A program made the position numbers and the translations under genes. Below the pieces are notes generated by a model. It was given only the letters and a program-made list of their open reading frames with translations. It did no database searches and was not told the DNA's origin. DNA of 64,000 nt from Metaruminococcus_A sp964607135 (GTDB lineage: Bacteria > Bacillota > Clostridia > Oscillospirales > Ruminococcaceae), in the NCBI GenBank assembly GCA_964607135.1, contig CAZSIV010000011.1:3286-67285 (forward strand). The letters run 5' to 3'. Position 1 is the first letter of the stretch. Each line of letters starts with the position of its first letter. Shown here one piece after another: positions 55,501-63,299 of the stretch.

Positions 55501-55767
55501 ATGGCCAAAAAGGACATTGCTGAAAAAGCTGCGGCAAAGCCGAAGAAAAAGGCTGACAAAAAGCAGAAAAACGGCGTTCTCAAAAAAATAACCCGTTACT
55601 TCAAAGACCTGAGGGGCGAATACAAGAAGATTGTATGGCCCACCAAAAAGCAGATTGTCAACAACACCCTTGTTGTTCTCGCCGTCGTGATCGTCCTGGG
55701 CGCTTTTGTGGCCGGACTCGACGCTGTTTTGGGCCTGATCGTTCGATTTGTCCTGCAGCAGGCGTAA
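55501..55767 (+). CDS. secE: Preprotein translocase subunit SecE
   Basis: The 88-residue protein has a Lys/Ala-rich N-terminal tail, the conserved amphipathic segment YFKDLRGEYKKIVWPTKKQ, and one membrane helix (NTLVVLAVVIVLGAFVAGLD). It clamps SecY in the translocon. ATG 55501 is used in preference to an ATG nine bases earlier, because the GGAAGGG site then has proper spacing. Confidence 0.95.
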   Translation: MAKKDIAEKAAAKPKKKADKKQKNGVLKKITRYFKDLRGEYKKIVWPTKKQIVNNTLVVLAVVIVLGAFVAGLDAVLGLIVRFVLQQA

Positions 55768-55799
55768 CGTCCGCTGTCGGGGGTCTGTGGAGGTAAACT

Positions 55800-56324
55800 A
55801 TGTCAGAAACCGCAAGATGGTATGTTGTGCACACTTATTCCGGGTATGAGAACAAGGTTGCGCAGAATATCGAAAAGGTCGTGGAAAACCATCAGCTCCA
55901 CGAGTTGATCCATGAGGTAAAGGTCCCGACCGAAACCGTTGTCGAGATCAAAGACAACAAAAAGCGCGAGGTAGAGCGCAAAATCTTTCCGGGCTATGTG
56001 CTTGTAAAGATGATTTTAACGGATGATTCCTGGTATGTCGTGCGGAATATCCGCGGCGTGACAGGATTTGTCGGGCCGGCATCCAAGCCCATCCCTCTCA
56101 CCGAAAAAGAGGTTGAGGCGCTGGGCGTAGAAACGCGTCAGGTTACCGTCGACTATGCAGCCGGCGACAGCGTGAAGGTCGTTACCGGTCCGCTGGATGG
56201 CTTTATCGGCATCGTGGACGAGGTTGACACCGAGAAAAACAAGGTCAAGCTCACCGTGTCGATGTTCGGCCGTGAAACCCCTGTGGAACTTGAGCTGGAA
56301 CAGGTGGTCGCGGTCAGGGAGTAA
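55800..56324 (+). CDS. nusG: Transcription termination/antitermination protein NusG
   Basis: The 174-residue protein has the NGN domain (WYVVHTYSGYENKVAQNIE, then IFPGYVLVKMILTDDSWYVV) and a C-terminal KOW domain (GDSVKVVTGPLDGFIGIVDE). It binds RNA polymerase and affects pausing, termination and coupling to translation. GGAGG precedes ATG 55800. It is 32 bp after secE. Confidence 0.97.
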   Translation: MSETARWYVVHTYSGYENKVAQNIEKVVENHQLHELIHEVKVPTETVVEIKDNKKREVERKIFPGYVLVKMILTDDSWYVVRNIRGVTGFVGPASKPIPLTEKEVEALGVETRQVTVDYAAGDSVKVVTGPLDGFIGIVDEVDTEKNKVKLTVSMFGRETPVELELEQVVAVRE

Positions 56325-56370
56325 AGCGTTCCGCCGGTTGAAATCCGGCGTTCGGCGGCGGCTTTGCCGT

Positions 56371-56419
56371 CCGCTGGTGGGAGGAGTGGGGAAATGACTC
56401 CCATTCCGCCAGAAACCAC
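56371..56419 (+). promoter_or_regulatory. Probable L1-binding leader motif before rplK
   Basis: CTGGTGGGAGGA followed 30 nt later by AACCACA recurs almost unchanged before rplA (56871-56904). The L1 protein binds mRNA leaders that mimic its 23S rRNA site, and GGUGGGAGG with a distal ACCAC matches that kind of motif. The repeat is seen; the assignment to L1 is from family knowledge. Confidence 0.6.
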
Positions 56420-56440
56420 ATAATTTTGGAGGTGCAAAAA

Positions 56441-56866
56441 ATGGCTCAGAAGGTTACAGGCTATATCAAGCTTCAGATCCCCGCAGGCAAGGCGACTCCT
56501 GCGCCGCCGGTCGGCCCTGCGTTGGGTCAGCATGGCGTCAACATCGTGTCATTTACAAAGGAATTCAACGAGCGCACAAAGAACGACGCGGGGCTTATCA
56601 TCCCGGTCGTCATTACCGTATATGCGGACCGCTCCTTTACCTTTATCACCAAGACTCCGCCGGCGGCTGTTTTGATCAAAAAGGCGTGCGGAATCGAAAG
56701 CGGCTCCGGTGTGCCGAACAAGACAAAGGTGGCAAAGATTACCAAGGAGCAGGTTAGAAAAATCGCCGAAACCAAAATGCCCGACCTCAACGCGGCCAAT
56801 ATCGACACCGCGATGAGCATGATCGCCGGAACAGCTCGTTCCATGGGCATTGAAGTCGTCGACTGA
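56441..56866 (+). CDS. rplK: 50S ribosomal protein L11
   Basis: The 141-residue protein has the Pro-rich N-terminal domain (LQIPAGKATPAPPVGPALGQHGVNI) and the RNA-binding C-terminal domain (MPDLNAANIDTAMSMIAGTARSMGIEV). The length is standard. It is the target of the PrmA methyltransferase encoded at 48445-49410. ATG 56441 follows GGAGG. Confidence 0.97.
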   Translation: MAQKVTGYIKLQIPAGKATPAPPVGPALGQHGVNIVSFTKEFNERTKNDAGLIIPVVITVYADRSFTFITKTPPAAVLIKKACGIESGSGVPNKTKVAKITKEQVRKIAETKMPDLNAANIDTAMSMIAGTARSMGIEVVD

Positions 56867-56870
56867 TAGC

Positions 56871-56904
56871 CCGCTGGTGGGAGGAAATTTCCGTTATGGA
56901 CCAC
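56871..56904 (+). promoter_or_regulatory. Probable L1-binding leader motif before rplA
   Basis: CTGGTGGGAGGA and, 16 nt later, GGACCACT repeat the motif seen before rplK. Placed 23 bp upstream of rplA, it suits autogenous repression by L1. Confidence 0.6.
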
Positions 56905-56926
56905 TCATGAGGGAGGATATGATAGT

Positions 56927-57622
56927 ATGAAACATGGTAAAAAATATGTAGAAAGCGCAAAGCTCGTCGACCGTACCAAACAGTACGATCCGGCGGAAGC
57001 GATGGATTTGGCGATTAAAACTGCGAAAGCAAAATTCGATGAGACCGTTGAGGCGCACATCCGGCTGGGAGTCGATTCCCGTCATGCGGACCAGCAGGTT
57101 CGCGGCGCGGTTGTCCTGCCGAACGGAACCGGCAAAAACGTCCGGGTCTGCGTCTTCGCCAAGGGCGACAACGTCAAGGCCGCTGAGGATGCCGGTGCGG
57201 ATTATGTCGGCGCCGAAGAGCTGGTCGCCCGGATCCAGGGCGAGGGCTGGATGGAGTTCGACGTCGTCATCGCCACCCCGGATATGATGGGCTTGGTCGG
57301 CCGTCTGGGACGTGTTCTCGGTCCCCGCGGCTTGATGCCGAACCCGAAGGCCGGCACCGTCACGCCGGATGTTGCCCGCGCTGTCACCGAGGCGAAAGCC
57401 GGTAAGATCGAATACCGCCTGGATAAGACCAATATCATTCACTGCCCGATTGGAAAAGCTTCCTTCGGCGCAGAAAAGCTCGAGGAAAACTTCAACACCC
57501 TGATGAACGCGGTTGTCGCTGCGAAACCGGCCGCTGCGAAGGGGCAGTATATCAGATCCTGCGTCGTCACCACGACGATGGGCCCTGGCGTGAAGGTCAA
57601 CTCCGCGAGATATGGGGTTTAA
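56927..57622 (+). CDS. rplA: 50S ribosomal protein L1
   Basis: The 231-residue protein contains HIRLGVDSRHADQQVRGAVV near the N-terminus. The signature RVLGPRGLMPNPKAGTV and KAGKIEYRLDKTNIIHCPIG follow. The length is standard. Besides its place on the L1 stalk it probably represses its own mRNA through the leader motifs upstream. GGGAGG precedes ATG 56927. Confidence 0.97.
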   Translation: MKHGKKYVESAKLVDRTKQYDPAEAMDLAIKTAKAKFDETVEAHIRLGVDSRHADQQVRGAVVLPNGTGKNVRVCVFAKGDNVKAAEDAGADYVGAEELVARIQGEGWMEFDVVIATPDMMGLVGRLGRVLGPRGLMPNPKAGTVTPDVARAVTEAKAGKIEYRLDKTNIIHCPIGKASFGAEKLEENFNTLMNAVVAAKPAAAKGQYIRSCVVTTTMGPGVKVNSARYGV

Positions 57623-57628
57623 TTTTAG

Positions 57629-57657
57629 TTGACAGGGCTTTGAGCCTGTGTTATACT
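57629..57657 (+). promoter_or_regulatory. Promoter of rplJ-rplL
   Basis: Consensus TTGACA (57629-57634), 17 bases and TATACT (57652-57657) start a second transcription unit just after rplA. Confidence 0.9.
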
Positions 57658-57659
57658 AA

Positions 57660-57836
57660 ATAATGCTGTTATTTCTTAAGACAGCAGGTGCAAGTGCATA
57701 AAAGGCATAGCCTACCTGCCGAGGAGAAGCGCTGACTGAAAAGTACGGTTGTATTTTGTTTGTTTGCCCTTCCTTCGCGGTTTGTGGAGGAAGGGCTTTT
57801 TATGTAGACTGATTTGTTACCGGGAGGTGAATTGTT
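57660..57836 (+). ncRNA. Ribosomal protein L10 leader
   Basis: The 180-nt leader of rplJ carries the conserved-looking segment with CCTGCCGAGGAGAAGCGC and, near the end, an intrinsic terminator (GCCCTTCCT/AGGAAGGGC, 57766-57796, then TTTTTAT). This is the arrangement of the Firmicute L10(L12)4 leader, in which bound ribosomal protein promotes termination. Confidence 0.8.
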
Positions 57837-58343
57837 TTGCCAAGTGCAAAGGTTTTGGAGAGCAAAAAGGAACTGGTCAGCAAAATCAGCGAAAAGCTGA
57901 AAGCCGCTTCTGCCGGCGTTCTGGTCGATTATAAGGGAATTGACGTCGCCACCGATACCAAGCTCAGAAAGGAGCTGCGTGAGGCCGGAGTCGATTATTT
58001 CGTTGTAAAAAACACCATGCTGCGTTTTGCGACCAAGGAAGTCGGCTATGATTTTGACGAGGTTCTCAACGGAACCACTGCTATTGCGCTCTGTGGAGAG
58101 GATCAAGTGGCCGCTGCGAGAATCCTTGTGAAATATTCCGAGGAGCTCAAAGGCGCTGCGTTAAAGGTCAAGGCCGGATTCATGGACGGCGAGGCGATCG
58201 ATGTCGATACCGTCGTTGCGATTGCGAAAATCCCGTCCAAGGAAGTTCTCGTCGCCCAGATGCTCAGCAGCTTGAATGCGCCGATTGCGAATCTCGCTGT
58301 TGTGCTCAATCAGATCGCCGAGAAATCCGAAGAGGTTGCGTAA
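57837..58343 (+). CDS. rplJ: 50S ribosomal protein L10
   Basis: The 168-residue protein begins MPSAKVLESKKELVSKISEK. It continues with GVLVDYKGIDVATDTKLRKE and the family stretch YFVVKNTMLRFA; the C-terminal helix that docks L7/L12 follows. It uses TTG 57837 as start, nine bases after GGGAGG. It sits between the L10 leader and rplL. Confidence 0.96.
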   Translation: MPSAKVLESKKELVSKISEKLKAASAGVLVDYKGIDVATDTKLRKELREAGVDYFVVKNTMLRFATKEVGYDFDEVLNGTTAIALCGEDQVAAARILVKYSEELKGAALKVKAGFMDGEAIDVDTVVAIAKIPSKEVLVAQMLSSLNAPIANLAVVLNQIAEKSEEVA

Positions 58344-58384
58344 GTCATCTTAAAGTAAAAATAATCATATGGAGGTAAATACAA

Positions 58385-58756
58385 ATGGCTTCTGAGAAAA
58401 TTTTAGCTATGATTGAAGAAGTAAAAGCTCTGAGTGTGTTAGAGCTCAACGAGCTTGTAAAAGCTTTGGAAGAGGAGTTCGGCGTTTCCGCTGCTGCGGT
58501 TGCTGTTGCCGCTCCGGCTGCTGCGGGCGCTGCTGCTGAGGAGAAGAGCGAGTTCGACGTAGTTTTGGTTGAGGCCGGCGCCAGCAAGATGGGCGTTATC
58601 AAAGCGGTGAAGGAGATCACCGGTTTGGGCCTGAAAGAGGCGAAAGAGTTGGTTGACAACGCGCCGAAGACCATCAAAGAGGCTGCTTCCAAGGCTGACG
58701 CTGAAGAGATTCAGAAGAAACTGGAAGAGGCCGGTGCGAAAATCGAACTCAAATAA
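58385..58756 (+). CDS. rplL: 50S ribosomal protein L7/L12
   Basis: The 123-residue acidic protein has an N-terminal dimerisation helix (MIEEVKALSVLELNELVKAL), an Ala-rich hinge, and the C-terminal factor-binding domain (SKMGVIKAVKEITGLGLKEA). The length is typical. GGAGG precedes ATG 58385. A terminator follows. Confidence 0.97.
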   Translation: MASEKILAMIEEVKALSVLELNELVKALEEEFGVSAAAVAVAAPAAAGAAAEEKSEFDVVLVEAGASKMGVIKAVKEITGLGLKEAKELVDNAPKTIKEAASKADAEEIQKKLEEAGAKIELK

Positions 58757-58775
58757 GCTGTTGCTGAGTTATTAT

Positions 58776-58810
58776 AAAAAAGACGCTGTAAAATTTACAG
58801 CGTCTTTTTT
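58776..58810 (+). terminator. Terminator of rplJ-rplL
   Basis: AAAAAAGACGCTGTAAA and its complement form a near-perfect stem ending in TTTTTT, 20 bp after the rplL stop. Confidence 0.92.
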
Positions 58811-58937
58811 GTGCTCTAAAAACCTGTCGACATAAAACATTTTATTAAAAAGTGGGAGTGCGGCTATAGGAGCTGAGTATTTCTTAAAAACAATCCAAAG
58901 CAGAATCCGTTTTCCCGCTGGGGAATGAGAGACGCGT

Positions 58938-59672
58938 TTAAAATCCGGCTTTGGGAGATGACAGCTTGTCGGTTTCCGTCACTTCCTTCTCCGATCCCGC
59001 GGAATCTTCCGGGGCGACCAACGGCTCGATCCATTCGAGAGAGGAATCTTCCGGTTCGATCATGTCAAAAAGGTCGAGTGATTCATCCGGCGGCGGTTCG
59101 GCGGCCTTTTTGCGCCGTTTCCGCCCCAGATAGAGATACCACAAGAGGCAGACCGCAAACAGGAAGACCAATCCTCCCAGGATCAGCGCGAGCAGAGCAG
59201 GCCCCTGCTCGCCATTTTGGGCCAGTTCTAACACCCTGCCCAACGCGGCGGAAGAAAAGACGCATTTCCCGATGATATCATCCCGGTTGACCGCCAGGAT
59301 TTCCCAATCCCCGATCGAAACAGCGGTGACGGTTGAGGGGTATGCCGGGTCGTAGGATGCCACATAGCGGACGACCGGGTAAAATTGGTTTTCAGTGTCC
59401 AAATCTCGACAGACGATGGGATCGCCCGGATTGAGCAGATCGTGCGGCGTATCCTGCACGACGATTGCGGTGCCGGGGGAGTATTCCCCCAAGGGGGCGC
59501 CGTCGCCGCTCAAAAAAATTGTAAATCCGAATAGGTTCAGGCTGCCGTTCTGTCCGGCTCCATCCATCGCAGAGAAAAGGATCAGAATTCCGGCGCAGAT
59601 AAGGGCGGCCCCAGTGAGAAAAATCCCACAGAACACACCTGCAATGGCCTTTCGGACACGTCTGTAATTCAT
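58938..59672 (-). CDS. Membrane protein with signal-peptidase-like extracellular domain, catalytic residues not evident
   Basis: The 244-residue protein has an N-terminal helix (about 8-33) and an outer domain of about 110 residues. A second helix follows (LLALILGGLVFLFAVCLLW, about 160-180), then an acidic cytoplasmic tail. The outer domain contains GEYSPGTAIVVQDTPHDLL and NPGDPIVCRD, and later ILAVNRDDIIGKCVF, resembling the core beta-sheet of S26 signal peptidases (GD..V and the DN-GS-like turn). The catalytic SxSMxP motif is absent. Its function is unknown. ATG 59672 has AAAGGATG-like spacing (GGAAAAAGG). Confidence 0.65.
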   Translation of the reverse strand: MNYRRVRKAIAGVFCGIFLTGAALICAGILILFSAMDGAGQNGSLNLFGFTIFLSGDGAPLGEYSPGTAIVVQDTPHDLLNPGDPIVCRDLDTENQFYPVVRYVASYDPAYPSTVTAVSIGDWEILAVNRDDIIGKCVFSSAALGRVLELAQNGEQGPALLALILGGLVFLFAVCLLWYLYLGRKRRKKAAEPPPDESLDLFDMIEPEDSSLEWIEPLVAPEDSAGSEKEVTETDKLSSPKAGF

Positions 59673-59738
59673 CCTTTTTCCTCCGTGCCGTTTTCAGATG
59701 TATTCTATTATATCGAATTTTTGGCCGAATTACAAGGA

Positions 59739-60260
59739 TTACATGAGGATCCTGACCGCTGCGGCGCTGAAAACCATTCCGGCAAAGTCGGCGGCCAGCG
59801 CACAGGGGAGGGTGTAACGCGCTTTGGTGATCTGGGCGGCGCCGTAATAGACCGCAATGGTGTAAAAGGTGGTTTCGGTTGAACCCTGCATGACGCTTGC
59901 CACCCGGCCGATCAAGCTGTCCGGCCCATAATCCTTGAGCACCTGCTCCAAGACGGCGAGGGAGCCGCTTCCGGAAATGGGGCGAATGATTGCAAGAGGC
60001 GTCAGTTCGGCGGGGAAGCCGATGAGCTGGCAAACCGGTTCAAAAAGCTGTACCAGGGCGGCCAGAGCCCCTGACGCCTTCAGCATCCCAATTGCCGTTA
60101 GGATTGCGATGATCGCGGGCATGATCTGAAAGGTCGTGATCGCTCCTTCTTTTGCCCCCTCCAGAAAAGCCTCATAGACGTTTACTTTTTTGATAAGGCC
60201 GAAGAGAATGATTCCCAGCAGCACCACGGGGATGACAAATCCGCCGAATGTTTGAAGCAA
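59739..60260 (-). CDS. spmB: Spore maturation protein B
   Basis: The 173-residue nucleoside-recognition (Gate) domain protein starts GGFVIPVVLLGIILFGLIKKVNVYEAFLEGAKEG. It contains MPAIIAILTAIGMLKASG and LVRPISGSGSLAVLEQVLK-like text (IIRPISGSGSLAVLEQ). With SpmA it is needed for dehydration of the spore core. It starts at TTG 60260, behind GGGAGG, five bases after spmA ends. Confidence 0.92.
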   Translation of the reverse strand: MLQTFGGFVIPVVLLGIILFGLIKKVNVYEAFLEGAKEGAITTFQIMPAIIAILTAIGMLKASGALAALVQLFEPVCQLIGFPAELTPLAIIRPISGSGSLAVLEQVLKDYGPDSLIGRVASVMQGSTETTFYTIAVYYGAAQITKARYTLPCALAADFAGMVFSAAAVRILM

Positions 60261-60265
60261 TAGAA

Positions 60266-60877
60266 CTACACCTCCCTGGAGAAATGTTTTCTTCCTTTTA
60301 ACAGCTGCCGACAGAAAAAGGCGCTGAGCAGGGCGACCAGAAGGGAAAGAAAGGATGTGACCAGCACCGCGGGAAGGATATCCAAGGGGACAGCAGAGCC
60401 GTTTTGCAGCCTGAGGGTAGCGATCGTGGTAGGCAGCAGCTGGATAGAGGCGGTGTTAAGCAGGACGAAGAGAATCATGGAATGACTCGCCGTATCGGAA
60501 CAAGGTCCCGGTTCTTCCTCCTTGAGCGCCTGCATTGCAGCGATCCCCAGCGGTGTGGCGGCGTTTCCCAGTCCGAGCAGGTTAGCCGTAATATTCATCG
60601 AGATGGCGGTCAGCGCCTTAGAACCTTTTTTGAGATTGGGAAAGAGCAGCCGAGTGAATGGGGAAAGGACCTTGGCGATGATTGTGGTCAAACCGGATCG
60701 CTCGGCGATCTTTAGGAAGCCGCCCCATAAACACATCGACCCAAGCAGGACGAGAAGAAATTGAACTGCGTTCTGGCATTCCTTGAGTGCGGCATTGGAA
60801 ACCTCGGCGGTGCTGCCCGTGGCAAAGGCGTAGGCGACTGAAAGGACGATCATCCCGCCGAAAATCCATTTCATCAT
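60266..60877 (-). CDS. spmA: Spore maturation protein A
   Basis: The 203-residue membrane protein has the Gate fold. It begins MKWIFGGMIVLSVAYAFATG and contains LMNITANLLGLGNAATPLGI-type sequence (SMNITANLLGLGNAATPLG) and LFVLLNTASIQLLPTTIATL. It is paired with spmB, the usual order, which marks the organism as a spore former. AAGGAG precedes ATG 60877. Confidence 0.93.
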   Translation of the reverse strand: MMKWIFGGMIVLSVAYAFATGSTAEVSNAALKECQNAVQFLLVLLGSMCLWGGFLKIAERSGLTTIIAKVLSPFTRLLFPNLKKGSKALTAISMNITANLLGLGNAATPLGIAAMQALKEEEPGPCSDTASHSMILFVLLNTASIQLLPTTIATLRLQNGSAVPLDILPAVLVTSFLSLLVALLSAFFCRQLLKGRKHFSREV

Positions 60878-61022
60878 GATAAGCGCTCCTTTTCCGCTTT
60901 AATCATTCGACATGAAAACGCAAAATTTTTTAAAATAAATGAAATTTCAATTTTTTGATTTCCAATATTTTACAATTATTACTGAATTTACAATTCTTTC
61001 ATCAAATCTCGTCACTTTACGA

Positions 61023-61052
61023 TTGACAAATAATGCCAATAAATGGTATGAT
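61023..61052 (+). promoter_or_regulatory. Promoter of the AbrB-family gene
   Basis: TTGACA (61023-61028), 18 bases and TATGAT (61047-61052), 50 bp before the start codon. The upstream 100 bp are very AT-rich. Confidence 0.8.
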
Positions 61053-61102
61053 ATTAGTGTTGAAAAATTTGTTAAACCGCGTTGAAATCAGGAGGGTCAA
61101 AG

Positions 61103-61354
61103 ATGAAATCAACAGGAATTGTTCGGCCGGTCGACAACCTTGGAAGGATCGTATTACCGATTGAGCTACGCAGGTCTTTTGGTATCGCTGCGGACGATTC
61201 ACTTGAAATTTATGTGGAAGATAACTGTATTATTCTAAAAAAATATGCCCCGGCATGTATGTTCTGCAATGATGCGGCGGATACAGTTAATTATCACGGG
61301 AAAATTATCTGTAAAAGCTGCATTTCGAAACTTTCAGAAGCGGCAAAACTGTAA
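61103..61354 (+). CDS. AbrB/SpoVT-type transcriptional regulator with zinc-binding tail
   Basis: The 83-residue protein has the swapped-hairpin AbrB DNA-binding domain (GIVRPVDNLGRIVLPIELRR, then DDSLEIYVEDNCIILKKY). A C-terminal tail with two Cys pairs (CMFC and CKSC) follows, likely to bind zinc. AbrB proteins govern the switch from growth to stationary phase and sporulation. AGGAGG precedes ATG 61103. It is divergent from spmA/spmB. Confidence 0.92.
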   Translation: MKSTGIVRPVDNLGRIVLPIELRRSFGIAADDSLEIYVEDNCIILKKYAPACMFCNDAADTVNYHGKIICKSCISKLSEAAKL

Positions 61355-61367
61355 AAAGCGAAGCAAT

Positions 61368-61404
61368 AAAAAGCCGGAATCCTTGTTGTGATTCCGGCTT
61401 TTTA
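61368..61404. terminator. Bidirectional terminator between the AbrB gene and fabV
   Basis: AAAAAGCCGGAAT and ATTCCGGCTTTTT form a perfect 13-bp stem across a loop of about 10, serving both convergent genes. Confidence 0.92.
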
Positions 61405-61426
61405 TAGTGTTGAAAAGTTGAAAATT

Positions 61427-62605
61427 TTAAACCATGCTCGGGATTGATACATCCGGATTGACATCTTTTGTATAGTCGACCGTTTCAAAGTGAAACCCAA
61501 ACATCCGGTAGAAATCATCCCAGTATCCGTCGATGTCGCAGCAGTCCTCCAGCGTCAGGGTGGAGACCTTCTCCCAGAGGGCGTTTACCGCCTGCTGTAC
61601 ATCAGACTGCATTTCATAATCATCCACCCGAATCCGCCCTTCGGCATCCAGAAGAATATTCGGCGCGTAGAGACGGTCGTGGAACAGGCGGGTCATCTGC
61701 TCGATACATCCCTCATGCAGTCCTTTTTCTTTCATCACTCGGTAGAGGATGGAAATATAGAGCGGCACAATCGGGATCGCAGCGCTCGACTGGGTGACAA
61801 GGGCTTTGTTGACCGAGACGTATGACTTAAGATCGGGATAAAGCCTGCCGAGTTTGAGCGAGGTGTCGAACAGGTGCTTTTTCGCCATCCCGATGGAACC
61901 GTTGAGATAGATCGAATGGGTAACCTCCGGCCCAATATAGGAGTAAGCAACCGTAACGGCGCCGGGGGCGAGGGCGCCGGCTTTCCGCAGCGCGGCGATC
62001 CATTCTTCCCAGTCCTCTCCGCCCATTACGGTGACGGTATCCTGCACCTCCTGTTCAGAAGCGGGCGGCACGGTGATTTCTGAAACCGTATTGGATTTCA
62101 GGTCGATGGTTTTATTAGTATAGGGCTCCCCGATCGTTTTCAGAACGGAGGAAACGGTGGTCCCATCCGCCAGGGTGCGGCGGGGAGAGGCCAGGCTGTA
62201 AACCACCAAATCCACCTGCCCTAAATCCTGCTTGATCACTTCGACTGTTTTCTCTTTCATCTCTTTGGAGAAAGCGTCCCCGTTGAGCGTTTTTGCGTAA
62301 AGGCCGTCGGCACCGGCAAAACGCTCGAAAGCGGCGGTGTTATACCAGCCGGCGGTGGCGGTCCGGTTACCGGATGCGGGTTTGTCGAAGATGACGCCCA
62401 GGGTGGCGGCGCCGCAGGAATAGGCGGCTGCGATCCGGGATGCAAGGCCGTAGCCGGTCGAAGCGCCTAAGATCAGCGCTTTCTTTGCGCCGCCGGTCTT
62501 AGGCTGCCCCTTGACGTATTCGATCTGTTCCCGTACAGCTTCGGCACATCCGTCCGGATGGGCTGTCGTACAGATGAATCCACGGATTTTCGGTTCAATA
62601 ATCAT
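61427..62605 (-). CDS. fabV: Trans-2-enoyl-CoA/ACP reductase, FabV family
   Basis: The 392-residue NAD(P)H-dependent reductase has KKALILGASTGYGLASRIAAA (cofactor motif) and the YxxxxxxxK catalytic pattern in AYSYIGPEVTHSIYLNGSIGMAKKHL. The N-terminus, IIEPKIRGFICTTAHPDGC, is the FabV signature. It reduces enoyl thioesters either in fatty acid synthesis or in crotonyl-CoA reduction (Ter) during butyrate formation. GGAGG precedes ATG 62605. It lies 22 bp upstream of the HD gene stop on the same strand. Confidence 0.94.
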   Translation of the reverse strand: MIIEPKIRGFICTTAHPDGCAEAVREQIEYVKGQPKTGGAKKALILGASTGYGLASRIAAAYSCGAATLGVIFDKPASGNRTATAGWYNTAAFERFAGADGLYAKTLNGDAFSKEMKEKTVEVIKQDLGQVDLVVYSLASPRRTLADGTTVSSVLKTIGEPYTNKTIDLKSNTVSEITVPPASEQEVQDTVTVMGGEDWEEWIAALRKAGALAPGAVTVAYSYIGPEVTHSIYLNGSIGMAKKHLFDTSLKLGRLYPDLKSYVSVNKALVTQSSAAIPIVPLYISILYRVMKEKGLHEGCIEQMTRLFHDRLYAPNILLDAEGRIRVDDYEMQSDVQQAVNALWEKVSTLTLEDCCDIDGYWDDFYRMFGFHFETVDYTKDVNPDVSIPSMV

Positions 62606-62627
62606 TGTTTTCCTCCTGTCGGGACGG

Positions 62628-63203
62628 CTAATTCTGCTCGTCCAGTGTTAATTCAAAGCTGGGGATATATTCTTTTAAAAATTCGTTTACTTCGGGGAGA
62701 TTCATCTCTTCCAAAGCTTTTATTTGAGCCAGTTTGGCTTTGGAAAACTCGGTGTTGCCCGCCTTTTCCTCCTCCAGGCATTTGATCAGCGCGGAAAGCT
62801 TGTCGGCGGCCTTGAGAATCTGCAAAAGATGAGGGTCGGCTTCTTCGTGCAAGAGAGGAGCGTATTCCCCGCGGAGATCCTCCGGCAGCAGGGAAAGCAG
62901 GTTGTCTTTTGCAACCCCTTCGAGATTTTTATAAGCGGTGTGGATCTGCGGATTGTTGTATTTTACAGGGGTGGGCAGATCGCCGGTGATGATTTCGCCT
63001 GCATCGTGGAAAAGAGCCAGCGCCGCCGCTTTTTCCGGGTTTAGGGTTCCTCCATAATGCTTGTTTCGGAGGATGCAGAGCGCATGGGCCAAAATGGCTA
63101 CGTCAAGGCTGTGCTCGGAAAGAGATTCGTTCCAGGTGTTGCGCATAAGCCCCCAGCGGTTGATGTATCGCATCCGCAGGATCATAGAAAAAAAACTGCT
63201 CAT
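62628..63203 (-). CDS. HD-domain phosphohydrolase, YfbR (5'-deoxynucleotidase)-like
   Basis: The 191-residue protein has SEHSLDVAILAHAL, the metal-binding LALFHDAGEIITGDLPTPVKYNN, and a C-terminal Asp in KAADKLSALIKCLEE, the YfbR/YqeK-like HD pattern. It would hydrolyse 5'-deoxynucleoside monophosphates. Arg-Trp near the start (MRYINRWGLMRNTWNESLSEHS) matches YfbR. ATG 63203 is used because GGAAGGGG precedes it; an ATG 27 bases earlier has no site. Confidence 0.88.
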   Translation of the reverse strand: MSSFFSMILRMRYINRWGLMRNTWNESLSEHSLDVAILAHALCILRNKHYGGTLNPEKAAALALFHDAGEIITGDLPTPVKYNNPQIHTAYKNLEGVAKDNLLSLLPEDLRGEYAPLLHEEADPHLLQILKAADKLSALIKCLEEEKAGNTEFSKAKLAQIKALEEMNLPEVNEFLKEYIPSFELTLDEQN

Positions 63204-63299
63204 AAACGGCCCCTTCCATGCGATACGCAAGACCGCATAAAATCCGCAAAAGAGACGGTTTTTATGGGGTATCGCTCTTTCTTGTCGTTTTGTTTCACG

